Both the position numbers and the translations under genes were made by a program. Under the pieces are notes generated by a model. It worked only from the letters and a program-made list of their open reading frames with translations, searched no databases and was not told the origin of the DNA. 64,000 nucleotides of DNA from Thermodesulfobacteriota bacterium (GTDB taxonomy: Bacteria > Desulfobacterota > Desulfobacteria > Desulfobacterales > Desulfosudaceae). Below, one piece after another: positions 1 through 9,200 of this stretch (its first letter is position 1; the number at the start of each line of letters is the position of its first letter). The stretch spans positions 154,723 to 218,722 of the forward strand of contig JBFMDX010000007.1 in NCBI GenBank assembly GCA_040753795.1. Reading direction: 5' to 3'.

Positions 1-2
1 TG

Positions 3-911
3 CTGGGACTGGACAATGCCGCCACCCCCGTCGGCCTGAAAGCCATGAAGGAAATGCAGGAAGACAACCCGGACAAGGAGACGGCCACCAACGCCATGAT
101 CATGTTCCTGGTGCTCAACACCAGCGGGCTGACCCTGATCCCCATCAGCGTCATGGTTTACCGGGCCCAACTGGGAGCCGTCAACCCCACCGACGTGTTT
201 ATCCCCATCCTCATCGCGACGTTCTTTTCCACTCTGGCCGGCCTGATCAGCGTCGCCCTGTATCAGCGCATCAACCTGTTTGACCGGGTCATTCTGGCGT
301 ATGTCGGCGGCGCCACGGCCCTGATCGTCCTGCCGGTCGTCTACCTGACCACCCTGCCCCAGGAAAAGATCCAGCTCTACAGTTCGGTCGCCGGGAATTT
401 GATTCTGTTCGGGATCATTATCGCTTTTTTGACGCTGGCGGCCTGGCGCCGGGTCAATGTGTATGAGGCCTTTATCGACGGCGCCCGGGACGGATTTACG
501 ACAGCCGTAAAAATCATTCCCTACCTGATCGCCATCCTGGTGGCCATCGGCGTGTTTCGCGCCTCGGGCGCCATGGATTTTCTGGTGGACGGGATCTGCC
601 GGCTGCTGAACCTGATGCGCCTGAACACGGATTTTGCCGAGGCCCTGCCCACCGCCCTGATGAAACCCTTGAGCGGCAGCGGCTCGCGCGGACTGATGGT
701 GGATGTGATGACCGCGCGCGGGGCCGACTCCTTTGTCGGACGCGTGGCCTCCGTCGTGCAGGGCTCCACGGACACGACGTTTTACATCCTGGCCGTATAT
801 TTCGGTTCCGTCGGGATCAAAAACACCCGTTATGCCCTGACCTGTGGATTAATAGCGGACTGTGTCGGGATTACGGCAGCAATTTTGCTGGGGTATATAT
901 TCTTTTATTAA
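3..911 (+). CDS. SpmA/SpmB-type nucleoside-recognition membrane protein (5' partial)
   Basis: The reading frame is open from the window edge, so the true start lies upstream. The first residues (LGLDNAATPVGLKAMKEMQ) match the conserved SpmA motif. The C-terminal half carries the SpmB-like GSGSRGLMVDVM and QGSTDTTFYILAVYFGSVG segments. SpmA and SpmB are usually two separate polytopic proteins with 'Gate'/nucleoside-recognition domains, so this looks like a natural fusion of both. At least six hydrophobic segments are visible, so it is an inner-membrane protein. The family was named for spore-core dehydration in Bacillus, but it is common in non-sporulating proteobacteria, where the substrate is unknown. 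The gene ends before a convergent PilZ gene. Confidence 0.85.
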   Translation: MGLDNAATPVGLKAMKEMQEDNPDKETATNAMIMFLVLNTSGLTLIPISVMVYRAQLGAVNPTDVFIPILIATFFSTLAGLISVALYQRINLFDRVILAYVGGATALIVLPVVYLTTLPQEKIQLYSSVAGNLILFGIIIAFLTLAAWRRVNVYEAFIDGARDGFTTAVKIIPYLIAILVAIGVFRASGAMDFLVDGICRLLNLMRLNTDFAEALPTALMKPLSGSGSRGLMVDVMTARGADSFVGRVASVVQGSTDTTFYILAVYFGSVGIKNTRYALTCGLIADCVGITAAILLGYIFFY

Positions 912-968
912 GGGCGATGCCCCTGCCGGGAACATCGGCCGGAGCAAAATCGTTTTTGAAAAATCAGC

Positions 969-1541
969 CTATTTTTCTTTTTTTGACCAGGGGCTTTTCA
1001 TTTCGGCTCCAAACTCATCGATGAAAGCCTCAAGCTGAACCCGCTGCTGGGGCAGCAGTTTTTCAAACTGAACGCACAGGCTCCAGACTTCCTTGTCGCC
1101 CGGAAGATCGGCCACCTTGAAGGTATTGACCACTTTAAAGGGGACCTTGTCCACAACAATCCGTTCGCCCGGCAGCATGATTGATAAAAACGGCGCTTTT
1201 CTATAAATGGATTCGCCGTTTTTTTCCACATAATGGACGGCCAGCCCCTTCATGCCGATATCTTTCACCGGTCCCAGCATGATATAAGTCGGCCTTAAAA
1301 AAGAAAGCAGCGGCGCTTTCCCGATCATGACGACCGCGCCCTCGATGGCAAACCGTTTCCAATTTCGCCTCTCCTGGGGCGGTTTGGGGGAAATGATGAA
1401 GCGGCTGTCGCCGGCGGGTTTTTCGCCGGTCGTCTCTTTTTCTAAAGCAAGCCCTTCAGCGGTGTCAAACACATCTTCCATATCGATGCCCACGTTTGCA
1501 AAATCAATGGGGCTGTCCCGCAATGGTTTGTCGGACGACAT
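969..1541 (-). CDS. PilZ-domain protein
   Basis: A 190-residue soluble protein. Residues from about 58 (RRNWKRFAIEG) form the arginine-containing start of a PilZ domain, and DIGMKGLAV fits the PilZ D-x-x-x-x-G motif, so c-di-GMP binding is likely. The first 50 residues are acidic and without recognisable domain. It is convergent with the SpmAB-like gene and has no operon partner on this strand. The target process (motility, exopolysaccharide or other) cannot be read from the sequence. A second PilZ gene lies at 45524. Confidence 0.75.
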   Translation of the reverse strand: MSSDKPLRDSPIDFANVGIDMEDVFDTAEGLALEKETTGEKPAGDSRFIISPKPPQERRNWKRFAIEGAVVMIGKAPLLSFLRPTYIMLGPVKDIGMKGLAVHYVEKNGESIYRKAPFLSIMLPGERIVVDKVPFKVVNTFKVADLPGDKEVWSLCVQFEKLLPQQRVQLEAFIDEFGAEMKSPWSKKEK

Positions 1542-1731
1542 CCACCCTCCTCCTGATCTGTGCTATCGGTTGCTGCCGGGGAATAAACAGAAGAATTACA
1601 GCGAATAAAGTATCATGCAATCAAAAATGAATAGCAAGAATTTTTTTAATTAACGTGTCCCGGTACTATCCCTTCTTGATTTTTCGCGGCAAAAAAGATA
1701 TCTCCTTGAAAAAAACAATTCAGGAACAAGG

Positions 1732-2514
1732 GTGATGGCGTTCTCTTCCCTGGAAATAAAGGACTTGGCGCTGGCCAGGCGGCTGCTTGAAAATCCCGGT
1801 CTGGCCGCGAAAATCGGCGATGTTATCGGCGCGCCGATTGAAAAAGGCTTTGCCCTGTTGCCCGACGCCTGGGAACAGACGGTCAATGACGCCGCCAGAA
1901 AATCCGTGGAAGCCGCCCTGAAAGTCGCCCTGTGGACCCTGGATCATAGCCGACGGGACCCCCCCGCCAACCGCTGGCATAAACTCGCGGCCGGAGCCAG
2001 CGGGGCCATCGGCGGCGCCTTCGGGCTGCCGGCCCTGGCCGTCGAGCTGCCGGTATCAACGGCCATCATGCTCCGGTCCATCGCGGACATCGCCCGCAGT
2101 GAAGGTGAAAATCTGGAAAATCCCGAGGCCAGACTCGCCTGCATCCAGGTCCTGGCCCTCGGCGGCCGATCACAAAAAGACGACGCGGCCGAGACGGCCT
2201 ATTTCACCGCCCGCGCGGCCATGGCCAAGTCCGTTTCAGATGCCGCCGCCCATCTGGCCAGGCGGGGGCTATCCGACAAAGGAGCGCCCGCCATTGTCCG
2301 GTTCATCAGCCAGATTGCCTCCCGTTTTTCCATCGTTGTCTCGGAAAAGGCGGCGGCCCAAGCCGTACCCGTTGTCGGGGCCTTCGGCGGCGCGATCATC
2401 AATACCCTGTTTATGGATCACTTCCAGAACATGGGCAGAGGCCACTTTATCATCCGCCGGTTGGAACGTCTTCATGGTATCGAAGCGGTCAGGCGAATCT
2501 ATGAGTCTCACTGA
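1732..2514 (+). CDS. EcsC-family protein
   Basis: A 260-residue protein with the alpha-helical, alanine/glycine-rich pattern of the EcsC family: an amphipathic N-terminal part, a GASGAIGGAFGLPALAVELP glycine-rich hydrophobic hairpin near the middle, and a second hydrophobic stretch (AVPVVGAFGGAIINTLFMDHFQNM) near the C-terminus. The latter resembles the FxNxxxxGHF-type end of the family. GTG at 1732 and ATG at 1735 are adjacent; AGGA at 1722 suits the ATG. The 3' end overlaps the convergent ABC permease by 7 bp. EcsC proteins have no settled biochemical function; in Bacillus EcsC is the third gene of an ABC-transporter operon, but here the neighbouring ABC genes are on the opposite strand. 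Confidence 0.75.
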   Translation: MMAFSSLEIKDLALARRLLENPGLAAKIGDVIGAPIEKGFALLPDAWEQTVNDAARKSVEAALKVALWTLDHSRRDPPANRWHKLAAGASGAIGGAFGLPALAVELPVSTAIMLRSIADIARSEGENLENPEARLACIQVLALGGRSQKDDAAETAYFTARAAMAKSVSDAAAHLARRGLSDKGAPAIVRFISQIASRFSIVVSEKAAAQAVPVVGAFGGAIINTLFMDHFQNMGRGHFIIRRLERLHGIEAVRRIYESH

Positions 2515-3263
2515 ATCACCCGCCGCCGCATCAGCCGGAACACCACCGGCGCCAGCACGGCCGCCGCGACCGCGACCCAGGCGTAACTGACCAGGCATCC
2601 CGCGATCCGGCCGGCGGTCAGCTCCCGGCAGATAATGACCACGTGATAGAGGGGCGTGAACCAGGCGATATCGCCGATGATCTTTGGCATGGCCTCGACC
2701 GGGAAGAAAATTCCGGAAAACAGAAACAGCGGGGTCATGAAAAGCGTGTAAAAATAACTGAAGGAGTCGATGCCCGGCACCAGGGCCGTAGTGACCAGCG
2801 AGATCTCGGCGAAAATCAGGCCACCGATAAAGACGCCGGGCAGGGCCAGAAGGATCAGCGGCGACTTGACCAGACCGAACAGGGCGATGACGATCATGAT
2901 GGTGATGCCGTAGATGACGCTCTTGGTGGCGGCCCAGGCCATTTCCGCCGCCACCAGGTCCTCCAGGTTCACCGGCGTGGCCAGAATGGCGTCAAAGGTC
3001 TTCTGAAAGGTCATGCGGATATAGGTGCCGTAAGTACACTCGTACACGGCCGCGAACACGGCCGAGGAGGCGACGATGCCCGGACCGATAAATTCGATGT
3101 AAGTCTGGCCGTTGATATCGTCCACAAATGCGCCCAGGCCCATGCCCATGGCCACCAGATAAAGCAGGGGGTCGGCGAAATTTAAGGCGAAATTCGTTTT
3201 GTAGAGCCGGGTGTGGACGGTCCAGTGCCGCTGCAGCACCCGCCAGACGCGTCTAATATTCAA
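2508..3263 (-). CDS. ABC-2 type transporter permease (NodJ-like)
   Basis: A 251-residue permease with six hydrophobic segments and the ABC-2 membrane fold: a cytoplasmic N-terminus, TYIRMTFQKTFDAILATPV before the third helix, and LFLFSGIFFPVEAMP near the fifth helix, typical of the NodJ/DrrB/CcmB-like exporters. It follows its ATPase with an 11-bp overlap, so the two are co-translated. The start is assigned to TTG at 3263, with GGGAGGAG close upstream; a GTG a few codons downstream is possible. Together with the ATPase it should export a lipid, polysaccharide or drug-like compound; the substrate is not evident. Confidence 0.85.
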   Translation of the reverse strand: MNIRRVWRVLQRHWTVHTRLYKTNFALNFADPLLYLVAMGMGLGAFVDDINGQTYIEFIGPGIVASSAVFAAVYECTYGTYIRMTFQKTFDAILATPVNLEDLVAAEMAWAATKSVIYGITIMIVIALFGLVKSPLILLALPGVFIGGLIFAEISLVTTALVPGIDSFSYFYTLFMTPLFLFSGIFFPVEAMPKIIGDIAWFTPLYHVVIICRELTAGRIAGCLVSYAWVAVAAAVLAPVVFRLMRRRVIQ

Positions 3264-4002
3264 GACTCCTCCCGGTCAGCTTGAGATACACCTGCTCGAG
3301 GTTGTCTCCCCCGTGCCGCTCCATCAGGACTTGAGGTGCGTCGACGGTCACGACTTTGCCCCGGTCGATGATGGCCACCCGGTCGCAGAGGCGTTCCGCC
3401 TCCTCCATATAGTGGGTCGTCAGCAGCAGGGTGGTGTTGCGGCTCTTGAGATGATTCAGCCGTTCCCAGACGGCATGACGGCTATGGGGGTCCAGGCCGG
3501 TGGTGGGTTCATCCAGGATCATCAGTTCCGGGGAGTTGACCAGGGCCCGTGCCAGCATCAGCCGCCGTTTCATTCCGCCCGAGAGATCCTTGATTTTCGC
3601 CTTGCCCCGCTCGTGCAGTTCGACAAAGGCAAGAAGTGTTGCGGCCAGGGGTGCTGACGTTTTTTTGGGTATGTCAAAATATCGGGCATAAACGATAAGA
3701 TTGTCGATGACCGAAAGATCCAGGTCGAGGTTGTCCTCCTGGGGCATCACACCCATCCTGGCCTTGATGGCCGATGGCTCCCGGGTCACCTCCCGCCCGA
3801 AAACCGTCACCGATCCGGACGTGGGCGGCAGGAAGCAGGAAATGACGCGCATGACCGTGGTCTTGCCGGCGCCGTTGGGGCCAAGGAACCCGAAGCATTC
3901 CCCGGCGCTGATCCGGAAGTCCATGCCGTCCACGGCCCTGAACTCGCCGTAGTCCTTGACCAGGCCCTGCACCATCACGATGGGGGGAGTGCCCTCTATC
4001 AT
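3253..4002 (-). CDS. ABC transporter ATP-binding protein (NodI-like)
   Basis: A 249-residue ATPase with all nucleotide-binding motifs: Walker A GPNGAGKTT (about residue 40), Q-loop MPQEDNL, signature LSGGMKRR, Walker B LMILDEPTTGLD and switch histidine LLTTHYMEEA. It matches the NodI/DrrA exporter ATPases that pair with ABC-2 permeases. Its ATG overlaps the stop of the upstream unknown gene (ATGA), and it overlaps the permease downstream, so the three genes form a tight operon. Confidence 0.93.
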   Translation of the reverse strand: MIEGTPPIVMVQGLVKDYGEFRAVDGMDFRISAGECFGFLGPNGAGKTTVMRVISCFLPPTSGSVTVFGREVTREPSAIKARMGVMPQEDNLDLDLSVIDNLIVYARYFDIPKKTSAPLAATLLAFVELHERGKAKIKDLSGGMKRRLMLARALVNSPELMILDEPTTGLDPHSRHAVWERLNHLKSRNTTLLLTTHYMEEAERLCDRVAIIDRGKVVTVDAPQVLMERHGGDNLEQVYLKLTGRSLEY

Positions 4003-4691
4003 TTCGTCCCGCCGTAACCCGGATTCTGGGCCAGGAAGGCGTCGGCCTGAATCCGGAGAGCGGTTGTCTTTCCCCGGTTGGGCAGCCCGGCCCGGACATT
4101 GACCAGGGTGTTAAACACGCCCATGGGGCCCGCGCCGGACACAGCCGGAACCTTGAACGGGGAGGCCGCCCCGTGAATATTGGTGATGGCGATGACCCCG
4201 TCCGGAACGCCTTCCCGGGTCAGCGCCGGGATTTCCCGGTCCCAGTCCGCCCGGTGGATCGGCACCGTCACGGGTTCCTCCGGGGTTCCGATGTAGCAGT
4301 CACCGCCCACAAACGGGTTCTGCACCTGGATCCGCAGGAAAAGGGTGATGTCGAAGGCCAGCAGGTCGTGGATGATCAGGGGCTTGACCGCCTCCACCCG
4401 GGCCGTGGCGTTCCCCAGGGATCCCAGGGCGCGGGAAACCCGGTCGATGGCGGTGGCCCCTCCCGGCACGGGCAGGGGCCGGCTGTAGAGGCCGTGGCTT
4501 CCGTCAGGCGGGGGCAGAAATTCGTTGCCGGCGATGCCCCCGATGAGCTTCAGGCCGCCGTCGGAGATGGGAAAGACAAAGTCCGCGCTACGGAACTCAC
4601 CACCCCGGACGATGATGGCCACACAGTGCTGCGCTTCGGGGGGGGCGTTGAACCCGGGAAAGACTGCGCTGAATTTTTCTGATGAAGGCAT
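3999..4691 (-). CDS. Protein of unknown function, first gene of ABC operon
   Basis: A 230-residue protein without signal peptide, membrane helix or family motif that I recognise. It is rich in proline and glycine, with phrases such as GGATAIDRVSRALGSLGNATAR and NTLVNVRAGLPNRGKTTALRI that suggest a beta-rich fold. The last resembles neither a P-loop nor another known site. An AGGAAG sequence precedes the ATG. It overlaps the ABC ATPase gene by 4 bp, so it probably has a job linked to the exporter, for example in substrate making or delivery. This is inferred only from position. Confidence 0.6.
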   Translation of the reverse strand: MPSSEKFSAVFPGFNAPPEAQHCVAIIVRGGEFRSADFVFPISDGGLKLIGGIAGNEFLPPPDGSHGLYSRPLPVPGGATAIDRVSRALGSLGNATARVEAVKPLIIHDLLAFDITLFLRIQVQNPFVGGDCYIGTPEEPVTVPIHRADWDREIPALTREGVPDGVIAITNIHGAASPFKVPAVSGAGPMGVFNTLVNVRAGLPNRGKTTALRIQADAFLAQNPGYGGTK

Positions 4692-4797
4692 CGGCCGCTT
4701 CCTGTTTTATGAATGACAGATCCCTTGGCACTTCTCACCACACCTGCTCTGAACGCTGATGAACACGTTCTCCATTATGCCGGCCATGCGCTTAGAA

Positions 4798-5063
4798 CCG
4801 GATATTTCATGAAAATTTTCGACATGAATGAATATCTATATCAAACACATACGGTTGCAATAAAAAACAGACGTTTTTTGAAACTACAAACTGTCATGAG
4901 GCGATTGATGAATTTTACGCCAATTTTATGTCGAAACCTTTCACCCTCTGGGCGAGTCACCTTGGCCGCATCCGCTGTGTTGCAGGCCGCTCGCAGTAGA
5001 TTTACTACAGCTTCGCGTCCTGCGCCGTGCGGCTGCGGCCAAATCGACTCGTGAAATATCCGG
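4798..5063. mobile_element. MITE-like element with terminal inverted repeats and target duplication
   Basis: A 266-bp non-coding element. Its ends are perfect inverted repeats, CCGGATATTTCA (4798-4809) and TGAAATATCCGG (5052-5063). Both sides carry the direct repeat TTAGAA (4792-4797 and 5064-5069), as expected of a target-site duplication; the match extends to ten bases (TTAGAACCGG) because the TIR begins with CCGG. The right half (about 4955-5050) folds as a long imperfect GC-rich hairpin whose arms contain TTGGCCGCA and TGCGGCCAA. The right target copy contains the TAA stop codon of the outer-membrane gene. A 113-codon open frame runs over the element but has no coding character. Confidence 0.65.
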
Positions 5064-5909
5064 TTAGAACCGGAATCTCACCCCGACCAGCGGTCCGCTG
5101 ATGTCCAGGCTGTCCAGGACCTTATCGTCCTCAAACTGCCACTCCAGATACCGGTAGGCTGCGACCACATCCGCCGACTTGCCGATCCGGTAGCCGGCGC
5201 CCGCCAGCGCCTGCCAGGTCAGATCGCTGTCCCCTGTGCCCAGGTCCGCATAATAAAGAAGATACCAGTCCTCGGCCAGGTTCACTTCCCCCCTGATACC
5301 GGCGACGCCGTCCCAGACATCCTCCGAATCAGAGATGCATCTCCCCCTTGAATTTAAAGGCCCGGTGATATCAAATTCCAGTTCCGGTTTCATATAAAGA
5401 TAGCGGAGACCGGCGAGAACCTCCATCGAAAACCCTTTCGTGCCGACGACGCTGTAGCCGGCGACCGGCGTAACGACCCAGGCCTGTTCCTTAACCGTTA
5501 CCTCCGCCTTGAGATCGTTCCCCCCGGGCAGGGTCAACCGGCTGCTGTTGTCCCCCTCAACGTCCAGGTAGTTGACATCCAGAGAAAGATGCCAACCGCC
5601 ATTGCGGGCCTGCAGGGCGCCCAGAAAAGCAAAATCAAGATTGTCCAGGATATCATGGAAGGGGACATCGAGGTCCTCTCCGCCGGCGGTCTCGCCGCCA
5701 AGTTCGATCATCCACAGATAAAAGTCCGCGCCGAATTGCCACGCCCGGGATTGGGCGGAATCCTTCTCTGCCGCGCCGGCGGAAACAGCCGCCGCGAGAA
5801 CAAGGATCAGGGCCATCAAAAAACCGGAAAAGCCCAACCTTCCCGGCGCGAAGACCGTCTTTTCTTTGCGGCGGAATACGAGATACGATTTTTTCTTTTT
5901 GATATCCAT
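5064..5909 (-). CDS. Outer-membrane beta-barrel protein
   Basis: A 281-residue protein with an N-terminal hydrophobic segment (FSGFLMALILVLAAAVSAGA, cleavage likely at AGA/AEK around residue 46) after an unusually long basic leader (KKKKSYLVFRRKEK). The rest alternates polar and hydrophobic residues in strands such as WHLSLDVNYLDVEG and ADVVAAYRYLEWQF, and ends in LVGVRFRF with a terminal phenylalanine, the usual BAM recognition signal. It looks like an 8- to 10-strand OmpW/OprF-barrel-size protein. Function unknown. The MITE-like element sits directly against its stop codon and could supply or remove its terminator. Confidence 0.75.
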   Translation of the reverse strand: MDIKKKKSYLVFRRKEKTVFAPGRLGFSGFLMALILVLAAAVSAGAAEKDSAQSRAWQFGADFYLWMIELGGETAGGEDLDVPFHDILDNLDFAFLGALQARNGGWHLSLDVNYLDVEGDNSSRLTLPGGNDLKAEVTVKEQAWVVTPVAGYSVVGTKGFSMEVLAGLRYLYMKPELEFDITGPLNSRGRCISDSEDVWDGVAGIRGEVNLAEDWYLLYYADLGTGDSDLTWQALAGAGYRIGKSADVVAAYRYLEWQFEDDKVLDSLDISGPLVGVRFRF

Positions 5910-6043
5910 GGTTTCTCCCGCAGGTTTTATTGAAAAATCGGTTAATTAGGCGATACTATATACCGGGCCGGTTTTAGGTGTCAAATAATTTCAGCCCGCG
6001 GCCTGCTAAGGGCCGCGGAGGGGGGCCGGTTTCCGGGGCAGGC

Positions 6044-6083
6044 GAAAAAAAGGGGGCCTGTATGTCAATACAGCCCCCCTTTT
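6044..6083 (-). terminator. Rho-independent terminator after the glycyl radical gene
   Basis: A 13-bp stem with one mismatch (6051-6063 pairing with 6068-6080, loop GTCA), followed on the minus strand by a run of T residues (A7 at 6045-6051 on the plus strand). It lies 120 bp past the stop of the fusion gene and before the outer-membrane barrel gene, so it separates the two transcription units. Confidence 0.75.
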
Positions 6084-6203
6084 CATGCGCTCTTCCCGGC
6101 AACAGCAGGAAGAAAATAAACATCAAGACTGGCGTTAAGAAGGCGGCGACACTCGCCGGTCCGGTTTCAGGTCTCTATAAAATCATCGTTTTCAAAAGCG
6201 TTC

Positions 6204-9200
6204 TTATGAATAACAGGTCCGGTTGATAATGATTTTTTTCAATTCGTCGGACAGGTCGTTAAAGTAGGCGCAGTATCCGGCCACGCGGACCAGCAGGTAC
6301 TTGTGCTTTTCCGGATTCTCGTAGGCTTCCAGCAGGATTTTCCGGTCGATGACATTGGGCTGGAACTGCATGCCCCCCTTCTTGAAAAAGGTGCCAAAAA
6401 TCGCGGCCAGGTTGCGGACCCCTTCCCGCCCGGGGAACAGGGCGGCGTCGATGGTAAAGGTGACCGTGGTGCCGTTGGGCGCGTAGGTAACAAAATCCAC
6501 CCCGGCCACGGAGTTGAGCGACGACAGCAGATCGGCCATTTCCATGCCGTAATGGGGGGAGACGCTGTTGGCCAGGGACACCCCTTTTAACCGGCCGGAT
6601 GGCAGGGCCGGGGTCTTGGCCCCGTAAACGTCATTGACGTTGAGGGCATAATAACCGGCGGTGTAGATGCCGTTGCGGGGGCAGTTGGGGACCTGGTTCA
6701 GGGCGTTGACGTAAATCTCCAGGGTCTTGTTGACCCAGGCCACCGCCTCCCGGGATTCGTCGTGGCCGAACTTCTTCACGGCCGACAGGGCCGCGCGGAT
6801 CTGTTGATTCTTTTCCCCTTCAAAATTGCTGTCGATGGCCTCGATGATTTCATTCAGGGTATACTGCTGTTTCTTGAACACCACTTCATCGATGGCGTGA
6901 AGCGAGTCGGCCACGTCCGTGATTCCCACGCCCTGAATACCGCTGCTGTTAAACGTCGTACCGCCTTCATTGACGTCCTTGCCGTTTTCCACGCAGCTTT
7001 TGAACAGCGCCGACGCCAGCGGCGTGGGGAAATATTGGCTGATCTGTTTTTCGATCTTCTGGTGATCGGTCAGAATGGCCGTCGCCAGGCAGTTTAAACG
7101 CGTCTGAAAGCGATCCAGCAGTTCGTTCATGTCGGCCGGCGGATTGACCGGGCCGGCGTTTTTCCGTTTTCTTTTTTCCCGGGCCGCAGTGTATGTCGAG
7201 GAGACAAACCGGGAGAACCGGTTGTTTCCCCGGAAGGTGTATTCCACGAACTTGGCCGTCATTTTGTCCAGTTGCTCGGTAAGACCGAAGTTCCACAGAT
7301 CTTTTTCCTCGCCCTTGAGGGCCTGGAGAAAGGGCAGGGTGACATTCATGTTGGCGCAGTCGGTGTTGCCGAAATGATTGTCCGAGGCATTAGGCTCGAC
7401 GCAGCCCACGATGGAGTAATTCCGGGCTTCTTCCACGGTGGTGTCATAGTGCTTGAGCAGGGTTTGGACATAAAGTTCATCATTATATAAAGCCGGCATG
7501 GGGGCGCCGTTGATGTACACCTCGGCCAGACGTTCCAGGTACTCCCGCGGGCTGTCGGGGTGGATCCGGGCCGTCATGTTGACGGCGTAGGGCTGGAGTT
7601 CGCAGATATCCAGCAGCATGTAGGTGAGGTCGTTGGTGGCGTCTTTTCCGTCCCGGCCCAGACCGCCGGCCGTCACGGTCTGGTCGGTGGACATGGTCTC
7701 AAAGAGCCGGCCGATGCGGAGGTAGGTATCGCCGTCGTTGGCCAGGATGACTTCATCCATTTTGAGGATAAACAGGGCCAGCAGCTCTTTGGCCTTCTCG
7801 TAGGTGATCCGCCCGGCTTCCTTGTCCTTCAGATAGTAAGGATAAAGTATCTGATCCAGCCGTCCGAAGGAAACGGCGTTTTCGTAAGACTCGATGCACA
7901 GGCCGATATGCAGGAAGAGCATGGACTGGAGCGCCTCATGAAAGGTGCGGGCCGGGTTGCGGGGGACATACCGGCAGATGGCCGCCATTTCTTCCAGTTC
8001 CCGGCGCCGGTCCGGGTCCGTTTCCACCGCGGCAAGCCGGGACAGTTCGGCCGCGTACCTGTCGGCAAAGGCTTCGAGGGCCTTTAAGGTGATGATCGCG
8101 CTTTCATAAAAATCGGCGCTCTCCGGCTTCTGTTCGCGGGCAGCCTCGATCTCCCGGATGATCCCCTCGGTCCCCAGTTCCAGCAGACGGTCGAAATTGA
8201 CGATAAAATGGGCGATGGCCGCCATGTTGTTGTTGAAGCCGGTATTCATTTCCGAGCACCGCGATACCATCAGCATCAGGTCGGAGAATTTCCGGTTGAC
8301 CTTGGCGATAAGGCCGTGCCTGGCCCAGAAGGGGAAAATCTTGAAATAAAAATCCAGCTTGTCTTTCCAGGAGCACTTGAATGAAACCGGCTTCTGACGA
8401 TTGATCTGGTGGATAATCGACAGGAACAGCGTGCCGTAGTGCTCTTCCCAGACCTGGCCGCCTTTTCTCTTGGAGGTGAAGTTGCCGGCCAGCAGTTCCC
8501 CGGGATAGATGATAATCTGCTTGTTGTCCAGCACATGGGCCAGGCGCTCCGCCCGATGAATGTAGGCCGGTTTTTTGAAGCCGTTCTTTTTGTAGAATGA
8601 CGTCTTCAGCCTGGAGACCTCGAAGCAGAGATGGTGGTCGCTTTCCCGGATGGCCTTCTGAATGTCATACACCCGCTGGGTAAAGACCGCCTTGTTCCGG
8701 GAGGAGTCCAGCTCCAGGCATTCGACCTTTATGCCGAGAGCGGCAAACAGGTCGACCGATTTTTTGAGGGCTGCCAGGCTCTGTTCCGGGGCTATGTTCA
8801 GGGGTTCACGGACCAGGCCCAGGCGCCGGGCTTTATCCTCGTACATGTTGTGATACTTGAGCAGTTCAATGGACGGAGAGCTGATCGATTTTAAAAAATC
8901 CGCCGCGGCCCGGATATGTTCCCCGGCGTCGTTGTATCCCGGCACGATGACCATGCGGAATTTGATGCCGGCCTTCAGGTCGATCAGTTTTCTGATGTTG
9001 GCGTGGATCAGCCGGGTGTCCTGGGCGGTCAGCGTTTTATGCAGGGTATCGTCTCCGACGATTTTTAAATCGACCAGAAACAGGTCGATATATGGCGCCA
9101 GGCGGACGATATGCTCCGTCGGAACGTGAAGGGAGGTCTCCGCGGCCACGTGGATATGTTCATCTTTAATCGCCGTCAGCAGACGGATCAGGCTGTCCGG

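Noticed and set aside
4713..5054. 113-codon plus-strand frame
   Set aside because: Runs across the MITE-like element and its hairpin; no ribosome site and no protein character.
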